Source of the DNA: Clostridiales bacterium
GTDB taxonomy: Bacteria > Bacillota > Clostridia > Oscillospirales > JAAYOS01
Reading direction: 5' to 3'
Length of the DNA stretch: 18,740 bases
Assembly: GCA_012521525.1 (NCBI GenBank)
Contig: JAAYMG010000299.1
Coordinates: 1 to 18,740 of the forward strand
Shown here: positions 1-8,042 of the stretch, piece by piece
Numbering within the stretch: position 1 is the first letter of the stretch
How the letters are laid out: each line of letters starts with the position of its first letter
Notes under the pieces: generated by a model
The model's input: the letters and a program-made list of their open reading frames with translations, nothing else
Database searches by the model: none
What the model was told of the DNA's origin: nothing
Program-made: the position numbers and the translations under genes

Positions 1-132
1 ATTCATCTTTGGAATAATCTATATTCGTAATACTCGCATTTATTTAATAATAGGAAGTACCGCGTCAGCATGTCAAGTCTTTATTGTAAACCCGCTCGTT
101 TATTCCGCACCTGTGGGATTTATACTAATAAA

Positions 133-209
133 AGAATAATGAATGATTGCCAAGCCACAACTGCAAGAAGAATAATGATTGAATAAACACAAGCGATATG
201 AAGAATAAT
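133..209. repeat. Degenerate repeat in the spacer upstream of galM
   Basis: The octamer AGAATAAT occurs at 133-140, 169-176 and 202-209, spaced 36 and 33 bp apart. The first two copies continue into similar sequence (GAATGATTG and GATTGAATA). This is a loose repeat and could be chance in AT-rich DNA, but the same habit is seen in other spacers of the window. The rest of 1-252 is AT-rich and shows no gene that I can support; the longer antisense frame there has no recognisable protein features. Confidence 0.4.
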
Positions 210-216
210 CACTGAC

Positions 217-222
217 TATAAT
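217..222 (+). promoter_or_regulatory. Probable -10 element for galM
   Basis: A perfect TATAAT lies 31 bp before the galM start codon, with a TG two bases upstream of it (TGAC-TATAAT, close to an extended -10). No convincing -35 hexamer is present at 16-18 bp upstream. The expected transcript would begin near 229, giving a short leader with the Shine-Dalgarno GAGGAGG at 238-244. Confidence 0.4.
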
Positions 223-252
223 CTTCAAAGTCAAAATGAGGAGGTTTCCACG

Positions 253-1302
253 ATGAAGTGCCGTGAAAAGGTATTTGGCAAATTGGATTCGGGAGAAGAA
301 GTCCGGCTGTTCCACCTCGAAAATGATGAAGGGCTTGAAATTGATATAATCGAGTATGGGGCGATCATACACCGCCTTGTGGTGCCTGACAGAAAAGGTG
401 AGCGCGCAGACGTAGTCATGGGACAGGATACGCTGGAAGACTACATCAAAAAGCCCGGCTTTTACGCGGCCGTCATCGGACGCTGCGCTAATCGCATAGC
501 GAACGCAGTTTTCTCGATAGACGGCAAGGAATATGTTCTTGAAAAGAATAACGGAAGCAACAACCTGCACAGCGGAAGCGGAAACTATGCGGATAAACTG
601 TTCAGGGGAAAGCTTTTTGACAGCGAAGACAAAGTAGGAGTGACCCTATACTACAAGGACTTCGGCAGGGGCGGATTCCCAGGCACAGTTGACGTCTGGG
701 TGACCTATACTCTCACCTCGGAGGGCTGCCTGGAGATCCGTTACAAGGCTATACCTGATTCCGACACAGTGATCAACCTGACCAACCATGCCTACTTCAA
801 TCTTTCAGGGCACGATTCGGGCTCGGTGGAAAACCACCTCCTGCAAATCGAAGCTGATTTCTATCTCCCCAACGACAATATGGCTTTGCCGACCGGTGAA
901 GTGTTTAGCGTAAAGGGGACCGACATGGATTTCAACTCCCCGCGTCCCATCGGAGATGGGTTCAGGAGCGCGGAAGTTCAGCTTGCGCAGTTCGGCGGCT
1001 ACGATCACAACTACTGCCTGCGTGGAAGAGGATACCGTAAAGTGGCTGAGCTTTACGATCCTGTCAGCGGACGCGGTATGGAGGGTTATACCGACCTTCC
1101 CGGCATGCAGCTTTACACTACAAACACCGCTATGAAAAACAGCACCGGCAAGGACGGAGCAATATACCAAAAGCACGGAGCACTTTGCCTTGAAACGCAG
1201 CATTTCCCGAACTCTGTAAACATGTCGCACTTTCCGTCCCCGATTTACAGAGCAGGTGAAACTTACGAATCAGTCACTGCGTTCAAATTCTTTGCAAAGT
1301 AA
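253..1302 (+). CDS. galM: Galactose mutarotase (aldose 1-epimerase)
   Basis: Interconverts the alpha and beta anomers of galactose and related aldoses in the cytoplasm, feeding the Leloir pathway. The 349-residue protein has the usual GalM length. It carries the substrate-binding GRCANRI segment (76-82) and NNLHSG with His106. The LTNHAYFNL motif holds the expected catalytic acid His179, GGYDHNY holds Asp251, and CLETQHFPNS holds the expected catalytic base Glu314. Those catalytic roles are family knowledge; the residues are seen in the translation. The start is set by GAGGAGG at 238-244, 8 bp before the ATG. No other galactose or glycan genes are adjacent, so it appears to be a single-gene unit. 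It ends upstream of a hairpin at 1435-1467. A broader-specificity aldose epimerase is possible. Confidence 0.93.
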   Translation: MKCREKVFGKLDSGEEVRLFHLENDEGLEIDIIEYGAIIHRLVVPDRKGERADVVMGQDTLEDYIKKPGFYAAVIGRCANRIANAVFSIDGKEYVLEKNNGSNNLHSGSGNYADKLFRGKLFDSEDKVGVTLYYKDFGRGGFPGTVDVWVTYTLTSEGCLEIRYKAIPDSDTVINLTNHAYFNLSGHDSGSVENHLLQIEADFYLPNDNMALPTGEVFSVKGTDMDFNSPRPIGDGFRSAEVQLAQFGGYDHNYCLRGRGYRKVAELYDPVSGRGMEGYTDLPGMQLYTTNTAMKNSTGKDGAIYQKHGALCLETQHFPNSVNMSHFPSPIYRAGETYESVTAFKFFAK

Positions 1303-1360
1303 GAAAGAAGGGCTTAAAATAAGGATAAATAGCTAAGAAATAATAACGAAAAAAAGTAGT

Positions 1361-1530
1361 AATAAGTAATAACAATAACTAATAAGTAATATCCATCGAT
1401 AGTAATATCCAACGCGTCCATCGCACGAAAAATGAACTGCTCCCTGTCTGCCTGACCCGGAGCAGTTTAATTATATTATTGATTGAATTAAAGATCGGAA
1501 TTATAGCCCTAATTAAAGGACTAATTATAA
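1361..1530. repeat. Degenerate repeats in the galM 3' spacer
   Basis: The spacer 1303-1577 contains several short direct repeats. AATAAGTAAT occurs at 1361-1370 and 1381-1390. AGTAATATCCA followed by a diverged tail occurs at 1385 and again at 1401 (period 16). A segment beginning AATTAAAG occurs at 1486 and at 1511 (period 25), with AATTATA at the end of both copies. The terminator hairpin lies between the two groups. No gene is seen in this spacer. Confidence 0.5.
1435..1467. terminator. Likely bidirectional terminator between galM and the phosphodiesterase gene
   Basis: A perfect 9-bp stem, AACTGCTCC (1435-1443) with GGAGCAGTT (1459-1467), encloses a 15-nt loop. On the plus strand it runs into TTAATTATATTATT. 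On the minus strand it is followed by CATTTTTCG. It therefore suits both the galM transcript and the end of the seven-gene minus-strand operon. The plus-strand U-tract is broken by A residues, so efficiency is uncertain. Confidence 0.7.
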
Positions 1531-1577
1531 ACCAAATCATATATCAAAACATAAATTTCAATCGACTCATCTGTATA

Positions 1578-2057
1578 CTATCTCGCAATGCTCACTATCT
1601 CAAATGTGATATCACCGGAGATCTCGATCAGACCATAAGTGGGACTCTTTGAAAGGTAGGTCTGGTGCCCGATACATCCGGGGTTCATGATCCACATCCC
1701 GCCATCGCGGTCCAGATAGGGAACATGGGTATGTCCGAACAAAACCGCATTGACCCCGAGTTCTTTGCCCTTCCATGCGATTCGTTCGATGCCGAACTTG
1801 ACGGCATACCTGTCGCCATGTGACAGATACAGTGTTTTACCGCCTATTTCCAGCACCTTGCTTTGAGGGTAAGCAGTCACGAAATCATTGTTCCCTTTTA
1901 CAATGTCGAATGGGATATTTGGATACAGGCGCTGCAGCTCCGCTGCGTCTCTGACATAATCCCCAAGATGGATGGCGCGGTCGGGGCCTACTGCCTCAAT
2001 CGCGCTCTTCATCAGGCTCAAATCGCCGTGAGAATCGGAAAAAACGATGATCTTCAT
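1578..2057 (-). CDS. YfcE/MJ0936-type metallophosphoesterase
   Basis: Small cytoplasmic calcineurin-like phosphoesterase (Metallophos_2 type) of 159 residues, typical for this single-domain family. All five metal-binding blocks are visible: FSDSHG (Asp8, His10), HLGDYVRD (Asp33), KGNND (Asn56), SHGD (His80) and GHTHVP (His109, His111). Family members hydrolyse phosphodiesters in vitro, and the physiological substrate of this one cannot be read from the sequence. It is the last gene of the minus-strand operon, starting 41 bp after the U32 gene, and is followed by the hairpin at 1435-1467. An AAGG lies about 9 bp before the ATG. In Clostridia such genes often sit near rdgB/rph, which is not the case here. 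Confidence 0.88.
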   Translation of the reverse strand: MKIIVFSDSHGDLSLMKSAIEAVGPDRAIHLGDYVRDAAELQRLYPNIPFDIVKGNNDFVTAYPQSKVLEIGGKTLYLSHGDRYAVKFGIERIAWKGKELGVNAVLFGHTHVPYLDRDGGMWIMNPGCIGHQTYLSKSPTYGLIEISGDITFEIVSIAR

Positions 2058-2098
2058 ATATCATACCTTTGTCATTCTGTTACGGTAGTACGCATCAG

Positions 2099-3352
2099 TT
2101 ATTTAGACGGGGCGCCTTTCCCCTGTTTTCTCTTGCGAAGGATCGCGTATTGCGGTACTGCGACAGGAAGCCTGCATCCGTACAGCCTGTGAGGATGCTT
2201 GGCGTCGTCGGTCGAAATTTCATCGACCGTATCGTAAAGCTCACCAACGGTAAATGCTATGGTTTCGCCGCGCGGGATCATCAGTTCTACCTCGTCACCG
2301 GTATAAAACCGGTTTTTATGGCGCACCACAGCGTTGCCATCATCATCACACTGTTCAACTATCGCAACCACGTCCCACTCGCGAATATATGACGAATCCG
2401 AATAGTGCTGCATCGGCTCCTCAGGTCTGCCGAAAAAGAATCCGTCGCAATACTCCCGGTGGCTTACCTTGCATACTTCTTCAAACCACTTTTCGTCAAA
2501 TGGTTTGCCGTTCAACAGGTCGTCAAGCGCACCCCGGTAAGCACGTGTCGTGACCGCGGCGTAATACTCGCTTTTCGCCCTGCCTTCGATCTTCAGGCTG
2601 GTAACACCCGCGTCGACGACCTTATCGAGGAACCGTATTGCGCAGAGGTCCTTAGAATTCATGATATAAGTGCCCTCGGGATGCTCTTCGATCTCGTAAT
2701 ACTCCCCTTCGCGTTTTTCCTCCCGGAGGTAATACTTCCAGCGGCACGGCTGGGCGCATTCACCCCTGTTCGCATCCCGCCCCGCCATATAGTTGGATAG
2801 CAGGCATCTGCCCGAAAAGGAGACACACATTGCCCCGTGCACAAAACACTCTATGTCAAGGTCCGGAGCGGTGTTGGCACGTATACCCGCTATCTCGTCA
2901 AGACTTAACTCTCTTGCAAGTATGACACGCTTCGCTCCCAAGTCATACCACATTTGCGCTGCCGCGTAGTTTGCAACGCCGGCTTGCGTGCTTATGTGTA
3001 TCTCAAGCGAAGGCGCATGCCGCTTGACGATATTCATTACGCCTACATCGGTAACGATCACGGCATCCGCACCCGCGGCCTCAATATGTTCAGCAAACTG
3101 CGCAAGGCGCTTCAACTCGTCGTTTCGGGCAACGGTATTCAGTGTCACATAGGCCTTGACGCCATGTTCGTGGCAAAAGTCGATCGCTTTTTTCAGTTCG
3201 TCGCGTCTGAAGTTTCCCGCGGCAACGCGCATGCCGAATTCGGTACCTGCCATATACACGGCGTCGGCACCGTAAAGCACGGCCATTATCAGCTTTTCAA
3301 AGTTGCCCGCAGGAGCCAGCAACTCGACTCGTCTATTGCTGTTTATATCCAT
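2099..3352 (-). CDS. U32 family peptidase-like protein, probable tRNA hydroxylation factor (TrhP type)
   Basis: A 417-residue protein of the U32 family. The family signature is at 168-186, beginning ECFVHGAMC and ending GRCLLS. Cys176, Cys183, Cys199 (GEC) and Cys203 (QPC) fit the four-cysteine set that binds a 4Fe-4S cluster in related U32 proteins such as UbiU/UbiV. The N-terminal LLAPAGNFEKL and the TQAG and CVHGA-type blocks place it with the YegQ/YrrO group, now linked to prephenate-dependent 5-hydroxyuridine formation at tRNA position 34. That assignment is by family similarity; older annotations call it a collagenase-like protease. Adjacency to mltG matches the B. subtilis yrrL-yrrM-yrrN-yrrO order, but only one U32 gene is present and the yrrM methyltransferase is absent. 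The gap to mltG is 59 bp. Confidence 0.88.
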   Translation of the reverse strand: MDINSNRRVELLAPAGNFEKLIMAVLYGADAVYMAGTEFGMRVAAGNFRRDELKKAIDFCHEHGVKAYVTLNTVARNDELKRLAQFAEHIEAAGADAVIVTDVGVMNIVKRHAPSLEIHISTQAGVANYAAAQMWYDLGAKRVILARELSLDEIAGIRANTAPDLDIECFVHGAMCVSFSGRCLLSNYMAGRDANRGECAQPCRWKYYLREEKREGEYYEIEEHPEGTYIMNSKDLCAIRFLDKVVDAGVTSLKIEGRAKSEYYAAVTTRAYRGALDDLLNGKPFDEKWFEEVCKVSHREYCDGFFFGRPEEPMQHYSDSSYIREWDVVAIVEQCDDDGNAVVRHKNRFYTGDEVELMIPRGETIAFTVGELYDTVDEISTDDAKHPHRLYGCRLPVAVPQYAILRKRKQGKGAPSK

Positions 3353-3411
3353 AATTATTATGATCTCCGCCTGCTGTCATCCCATGATGGGGATCAAAAC
3401 CCACAGTAATA

Positions 3412-4521
3412 TTATCTGCCGCCGTAAACACCGGGGTTGGCTTCGATGACCTTCTGGTGCTCTTCGGCAGTGCGAGAGAATGCGTGTACTCCCTCTTCAG
3501 TAAGCGCATAATAGTAGAACTTGGTATCATCCGGATTGAGGGCGGCCTTGATCGATGCTATACCCGGGTTGCAGATCGGTCCGGGCGGCAATCCCTCATA
3601 TTTATAAGTGTTGTACGGGCTGTCGATCAGGGTGTCCTCGCGTGTAAGCAATCCCTTTCTCTCGGGCAATACATACTGTATGGTCGCGTCGATCTGAAGC
3701 AGCCTCAGGTTTTTGCTGTTGAGGCGGTTGTGGATGACCGAAGATATCTTCCCGCGCTCATCGTTGTTTGCCGCTTCCTTCTCGATCAGGGAAGCTATGG
3801 TCAGTATCTCCCTCATCGAGTAACCCGACTGGTCTATCTTGTCACGCAGGCTCTGCGTCATCTTGCGGTTGAAGTTCGCCAGCAGTTTGTTTATAGCGCT
3901 GACGGGATTCTCGTTGACATAGAAGTTGTATGTGTCGGGGAACAGGTAACCCTCAAGCCTGTTCTTGCCCGCCGGCAGGCCTTCAAGGAAGGAATATTCG
4001 AAATCGTAGTTTTCACAGACATCCAGCAGGTTCTCGTATGTGTTGACACCATGGTCGGAAAGCCTCAGGAGTATCTGTTCGACAGTGAACCCTTCAGGGA
4101 TCGTCACGCTGACGACCGCACGGTAGGAGGATGTGGATCTCATGGCGGAAACCAATGCCCGATAGTCCATCGTCCCCTTCACTTCATAGCTGCCGGGGTT
4201 TATCTTCTCCTCGGCATTGGAAAACTTGGCGTACAGGCGGAACAAAAACGGATACCTGACTATGCCCGCTTCGTGCAGCTTGTCGGCGATCGCAGCTATG
4301 TCGTCATCTTCGGTGATTTCGATTGGAGCAGTAAAGTCTTCCTTTGTGAGCGCCAAAACATCATCCGCACACAGCCACCCCATTCCGGCTAAAAAGGCTG
4401 ACGCACCAATAACGAACAGGAAGTACAATATCGCACTCAAACACCCGGATTTCCTTACCGGCGCCTTTTTGCGCTTCGGCTCTTCGGACTTCGGCTGCGG
4501 TATCTTACGTTGTTCAGGCAT
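3412..4521 (-). CDS. mltG: Endolytic murein transglycosylase MltG
   Basis: Membrane-anchored lytic transglycosylase that cleaves nascent glycan strands of peptidoglycan and is thought to release or terminate strand synthesis. The 369-residue protein has a charged cytoplasmic N-terminus (1-26, rich in Lys/Arg/Pro), one membrane segment at about 27-50, a LysM-like region at about 65-115, and the YceG catalytic domain after about 135. The catalytic region ILTIASLIEKEA (238-249) carries the Glu expected for activity. NRLEGYLFPDTY (186-197) and the C-terminal GLPPGPICNPG are hallmark motifs. The ATG overlaps the end of the cyclo-ligase gene by 8 bp, and GGAGG lies 6 bp upstream, which supports translational coupling. 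Confidence 0.95.
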   Translation of the reverse strand: MPEQRKIPQPKSEEPKRKKAPVRKSGCLSAILYFLFVIGASAFLAGMGWLCADDVLALTKEDFTAPIEITEDDDIAAIADKLHEAGIVRYPFLFRLYAKFSNAEEKINPGSYEVKGTMDYRALVSAMRSTSSYRAVVSVTIPEGFTVEQILLRLSDHGVNTYENLLDVCENYDFEYSFLEGLPAGKNRLEGYLFPDTYNFYVNENPVSAINKLLANFNRKMTQSLRDKIDQSGYSMREILTIASLIEKEAANNDERGKISSVIHNRLNSKNLRLLQIDATIQYVLPERKGLLTREDTLIDSPYNTYKYEGLPPGPICNPGIASIKAALNPDDTKFYYYALTEEGVHAFSRTAEEHQKVIEANPGVYGGR

Positions 4522-5299
4522 TGGAACCCTCCGATTTCTCGATTCGCAGAATCGAGTTTTCTGTTACAATTATGTCCATAAGTATGTCAAAAGCGTCTAC
4601 AGGAACGCCATCTTTCAACATTATATCAAAACACACACCGCATTTGACAGCCCGGCACTTTTCCAGGTACCGGTCATAGTATCCGGCGCCCTTGCCAAGC
4701 CTGTTCCCTTTCCGGTCAAAAGCCAGTCCGGGTACGATCGCGAAATCTATGACCCCGGGATCTGCCGCTTCCGCATCCGAATCGGGTTCCGGTATACCAA
4801 ACGGGGGCCGGGATTTCAATTCGTCCAGGCTGTTTATATAGCAGGCGTCCATTATGCCGCCGCTTTTGCACCTGGGAACACAGACTTTCTTTTCGCTTCT
4901 GAGAAGGCTTTGGATAAGCGAACGTGTCTGTACCTCTCCGTCGATCCCGACATAGCAAAAGACGACGTTTGCCCTTTGCAGTTCCGGTAAGGAAAGCACC
5001 TTGCCGGCTATTACGGCGGACGCGACACGGGCATCCTTATCGTCCATTGAACGGAGCAGCTTCTTTATCTCCGACCTTAACGACTTCTTTTCTTCCGGGA
5101 CATTCTGCACGGAAGAAACGGGATCCCCGGTCCGGCCGGCCTGATATGAAAGTCCACTGCCTGCTTCCTGCCGGTTCCGTTCAGAATGCTTATCATCCTC
5201 AGGCAAGCCCGCAGGAAGTCCTCGCTCATCCTGCGTCAGGCAAGTTCGTCCCTCATGCTGTTTGTCTTCCGATAATACGGTGTGATCAGGCTCTTTCAT
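4514..5299 (-). CDS. 5-formyltetrahydrofolate cyclo-ligase with an unusual N-terminal extension
   Basis: Converts 5-formyl-THF to 5,10-methenyl-THF using ATP (MTHFS). The core domain begins near residue 70 with KKSLRSEIKKLLR. It includes FCYVGIDGEVQT, the PPFGIPEP block (165-172) and the nucleotide-binding GNRLGKGAGYYDRYL (198-212). The family is usually about 180-200 residues, whereas this frame has 261. The extra first ~69 residues are hydrophilic, rich in Glu, Asp, Gly and Ser, and resemble no domain I know. The ATG at 5299 overlaps the DJ-1 stop as ATGA, a classic coupled start, so the extension is probably translated. A GTG at 5110 would give a normal 198-residue protein but has a poorly placed Shine-Dalgarno. 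The gene overlaps mltG by 8 bp. Confidence 0.9.
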   Translation of the reverse strand: MKEPDHTVLSEDKQHEGRTCLTQDERGLPAGLPEDDKHSERNRQEAGSGLSYQAGRTGDPVSSVQNVPEEKKSLRSEIKKLLRSMDDKDARVASAVIAGKVLSLPELQRANVVFCYVGIDGEVQTRSLIQSLLRSEKKVCVPRCKSGGIMDACYINSLDELKSRPPFGIPEPDSDAEAADPGVIDFAIVPGLAFDRKGNRLGKGAGYYDRYLEKCRAVKCGVCFDIMLKDGVPVDAFDILMDIIVTENSILRIEKSEGSNA

Positions 5300-5856
5300 A
5301 ATACTTCTTTTACATTTTCAGTATAGCAGATCTTGTTTCGGACCATCGTTGCCGCCTCGGTCCCCCTGACGGCTTCGATCAGCCTCAGCGCGAAAGGGAT
5401 CGATAGCGCCGCAGCCCTTGCCGTAATGATTTTGCCGTCCCTTACGACATCGGCATCCATGACCTCGGCTCCGGCAAGTTTTTCCTCGTGCCCGGGATAG
5501 CATGTCGCCTTTTTCCCCTTCAAAAGGCCCATCGACCCGAGAACGGTAGGCGCCGCACATATGGCACAGACATAAGCGCCGCTGTCATAAGCATATTGGA
5601 CCATCGCTTTTACGCGCTCGCTCTTCATGATCTCAGAAGTGCCGCCAAGGCCTCCCGGGAGAACGATCATCTCAAGTCCTTCTTTCACCATCATGTCGTC
5701 GGTTATATCAGTCTTGACGACCGCCCCGTTTGAACCGGTTATTTCACGCGAGCCTATGCCGACCGTCACGACTTCGACCCCGGCACGACGCAGCAAGTCT
5801 ACGGGAGCCAACGCTTCCATCTCTTCAAAGCCGTTTCCAAAGATTACGTAAACCAC
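5296..5856 (-). CDS. DJ-1/PfpI family protein
   Basis: A 186-residue cytoplasmic protein of the DJ-1 (ThiJ/YajL) subgroup, linked in the literature to glyoxalase or protein deglycase activity and stress protection; the exact role is disputed. The N-terminal strand VYVIFGNGFEEMEAL supplies Glu14, the partner of the nucleophile. LPGGLGG lies at 66-72, and the nucleophile elbow AICAAPT contains Cys100. The late motif reads ARAAALSIPFAL where classic DJ-1 has a GPGT-type segment, so the pocket may differ. The start codon is GTG, with GAGG 6 bp upstream. It lies 20 bp after the acetyltransferase gene and its stop overlaps the cyclo-ligase start by 4 bp. Confidence 0.9.
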   Translation of the reverse strand: MVYVIFGNGFEEMEALAPVDLLRRAGVEVVTVGIGSREITGSNGAVVKTDITDDMMVKEGLEMIVLPGGLGGTSEIMKSERVKAMVQYAYDSGAYVCAICAAPTVLGSMGLLKGKKATCYPGHEEKLAGAEVMDADVVRDGKIITARAAALSIPFALRLIEAVRGTEAATMVRNKICYTENVKEVL

Positions 5857-5876
5857 AGCGCACCTCTTTTCTCAGT

Positions 5877-6950
5877 TCAGCTGAAAAGCAAATTGACATA
5901 CGGTATGGGACCTGCACCGAAAAGCACTTCGGAAAGCTGTCCGGGAGTTATATGGGCCCTGGATTCGATCTGTTCGGCAAAACCGACCTCCGGGCCTTCG
6001 ACCCTGTATTTTCCGCTGTTCCACGGGCATGTCCTGTCAGAAACTACGATCTCGAAGTTCATGTCCTTTCGGTATGAAGCGGCATAAGACAGCATCGTTT
6101 TTGCGTCCAGTATGCGCGCCATGCCGAAGCGCTCCGCGTCATGGGGACAGGCCGGAGTCAGCATATCCGCCCGGTTTGTCCGGAATTCGTCAAGGACTTT
6201 TGCACAGAGAGTATGATAAGACTCCTCGTCTTCCGCAAACAGCTCGTTTATAAGCAGGCCGTCATCGGTGATCTCACACACGGCATATCCCATCAGCGTG
6301 CCGCCGTCCTTCAACAGGAACATGCCTCCGCCGGCGATCTCCGCGATCCTGACCGCGCGCTCCCAGTGAAGGTCCGTGCGCAGCAGATGATTGCGATACC
6401 TCATGACATTTTCAAACATTCTGTTCGCGTCGGAAATGTCTCCGGCTGTCGGAACGGTGTCCAGCCGGCCGGCGGTCAGCGAACTCCTCACAAGGGTATA
6501 CCTGTCCGAAATCTTGTCATCGGGTATCCCTTCTCTGCGAAGTTTGACCGTAGTCAGGCCGAAAACCTCCGCAAACCCGAACCGCTTATAGTACTCAAAG
6601 AGCGAGTCTTTCTGCGGCACCAGGATCGCAAGCGGTATATTTCTATGACGGAGCTCCGCAAATATTTGTTCCAGTACCCTGGCTGCAAGCCCCCTGCCCC
6701 TGTATTCCGGGTCCGTCCCGACCGCGAAGATGTAGCCTGCCGGAACGACATTTGAATGGTAGTCTATCTCCATGGGCAGGATATGCGCCATCGAAACGAT
6801 CCTGTCGCCGTCCGCATATACAAAGGCATTTCGTGGTTCGAATACCTCTTTCAAAAAGTAATCCCTGAACGCTTCGTCACCCGGAAAACAGGTGACCCAC
6901 AGGTCGGACAACCCCTCCCTGTCGCGCTCTTCGGCTAACCTCAACTGCAT
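5877..6950 (-). CDS. GNAT N-acetyltransferase, Eis-like with C-terminal SCP2-type domain
   Basis: A 357-residue acetyl-CoA-dependent acetyltransferase with the three-part Eis-like layout. The N-terminal GNAT domain has the acetyl-CoA loop near 77-92 (VGTDPEYRGRGLA) and GFAEVFG further on. A second, degenerate GNAT-like region follows at about 175-290. The C-terminal segment from about 295 (FEIVVSDRTCPWNSGKYRV) is typical of the sterol-carrier-like domain of this family. Eis relatives acetylate aminoglycosides or protein lysines; the substrate here is unknown. The frame is open upstream to 7193, but that would run into the preceding gene. The ATG at 6950 is preceded by AGGTGG, 14 bp after the DUF2156 stop, and is chosen as the start. 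Confidence 0.87.
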   Translation of the reverse strand: MQLRLAEERDREGLSDLWVTCFPGDEAFRDYFLKEVFEPRNAFVYADGDRIVSMAHILPMEIDYHSNVVPAGYIFAVGTDPEYRGRGLAARVLEQIFAELRHRNIPLAILVPQKDSLFEYYKRFGFAEVFGLTTVKLRREGIPDDKISDRYTLVRSSLTAGRLDTVPTAGDISDANRMFENVMRYRNHLLRTDLHWERAVRIAEIAGGGMFLLKDGGTLMGYAVCEITDDGLLINELFAEDEESYHTLCAKVLDEFRTNRADMLTPACPHDAERFGMARILDAKTMLSYAASYRKDMNFEIVVSDRTCPWNSGKYRVEGPEVGFAEQIESRAHITPGQLSEVLFGAGPIPYVNLLFS

Positions 6951-6964
6951 AATCCCACCTGCGA

Positions 6965-7909
6965 TCAATCGCGATTGGACAGACAGGGATGTCCCACATC
7001 CATCATACAGCATGAGACGACCTTGCGGACGCCTGTGTACTTCATAAGGATCATGTACGGGTCGTATGACAGTTTGGACTGCCGCAGGCCCTCGATCCCC
7101 ATATCCTCTTCGCGATTTATATAGGTATATTTCGAACAGAACTCTTTTGCGAACTGATTTGTGAGCATCTGGTAAGCTCCGGGGATCTCCCACTCCGCTT
7201 TCTCGATCTGGACATCGATGGTGTCGTCGCAGATAGGGGTCCCTATCGAGAATCCGATGATTTTCCCGTCCAGGCGCAGTATCCCCCCGACCGAGCCAAG
7301 GTAATCCATGTTCTTAAGCAGCTTGTTTATCACCAGGCGTTCCGTTTCAAGGTCCCCCTCGGACGAGCGGTTGTCACGGAACCAATGCCTGTCATACTCC
7401 ATTATCTCACCGATATTGTCGGGCGTGATATGCTCAAAGCTCCAGCGCCCCTCATATGTTTTGAGAAAGCGATTTACAAAATTCCTCTTGCCGTGCAGCT
7501 TCTTACCCGACAGGGAAATCATCTTCTCGGAAAGGTACAGGTATTCGGAAGAATCACGGTTTTCGGTAAACTCGAACTCGTTGGGATAGTTGTCCCGGAT
7601 GATCTCCATGTACTCCTTCGGCACATATCCGAGCCTCAGCGGTTCCCTGTTTGTCTCGCAATATTCTATGAGTTTGTCCATCGCCGCGATGAAGTCACCC
7701 TCTCCGACAGGTATCAGGTAACTCCGTTCGCCGTCTTCATAGTATCTGATAAACAGAAAGCCGTCACTGAAATCGATTTCGAACCGGTATTTTACGTCCC
7801 ACAGAAAATATGTTGCGTAGGCTGATTCACACATGCGGGTCTTTACTTTGGATAGACATCTGACCATCTCATCGCGGTCTTCCCGTCTCATTCGCCTGAA
7901 AGATAACAA
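6965..7909 (-). CDS. DUF2156 domain protein (phosphatidylglycerol lysyltransferase C-terminal-like)
   Basis: A 314-residue soluble protein built like the C-terminal domain of MprF-type lysyl-phosphatidylglycerol synthases, a tandem GNAT fold that uses aminoacyl-tRNA. The strongest sign is the conserved block LSGKKLHGKRNFVNRF (133-148), preceded by SSEYLYL. No membrane segments are present, so it lacks the flippase part of MprF; family members of this soluble type have no firmly known substrate. The start is taken as TTG at 7909, because AGGAG at 7921-7917 sits 7 nt upstream. The frame can be read to a TTG at 7939, but that start has no Shine-Dalgarno. It is the first gene of the seven-gene operon and lies 14 bp before the Eis-like gene. 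Confidence 0.82.
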   Translation of the reverse strand: MLSFRRMRREDRDEMVRCLSKVKTRMCESAYATYFLWDVKYRFEIDFSDGFLFIRYYEDGERSYLIPVGEGDFIAAMDKLIEYCETNREPLRLGYVPKEYMEIIRDNYPNEFEFTENRDSSEYLYLSEKMISLSGKKLHGKRNFVNRFLKTYEGRWSFEHITPDNIGEIMEYDRHWFRDNRSSEGDLETERLVINKLLKNMDYLGSVGGILRLDGKIIGFSIGTPICDDTIDVQIEKAEWEIPGAYQMLTNQFAKEFCSKYTYINREEDMGIEGLRQSKLSYDPYMILMKYTGVRKVVSCCMMDVGHPCLSNRD

Positions 7910-8012
7910 GTTAACACTCCTCGATAATAATACATGCAATTGGTTGGTTTTTTAATCAGCTGGTTTCTTAAATTATTTGATATATAGGCAGAAATATAGG
8001 TGATCCAATAAC

Positions 8013-8042
8013 AGTTTATCCTGATACAGTTAAGCCGGTCAA
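8013..8042 (-). promoter_or_regulatory. Candidate promoter for the seven-gene operon
   Basis: On the minus strand TTGACC (8042-8037) and TAAACT (8018-8013) are separated by 18 bp. They lie about 100 bp upstream of the DUF2156 start, inside the repeat-rich spacer. The -35 is good and the -10 is moderate. Because the repeats contain many AT-rich words, a chance match is possible. Confidence 0.3.

Noticed and set aside
3457..4392. 311-codon plus-strand frame opposite mltG
   Set aside because: It is antisense to a clear MltG gene, with no domain motifs or Shine-Dalgarno; a shadow frame.
6951..7193. Upstream extension of the Eis-like acetyltransferase frame
   Set aside because: It overlaps the end of the DUF2156 gene by over 200 bp, while the ATG at 6950 has a good Shine-Dalgarno and begins at the GNAT domain.
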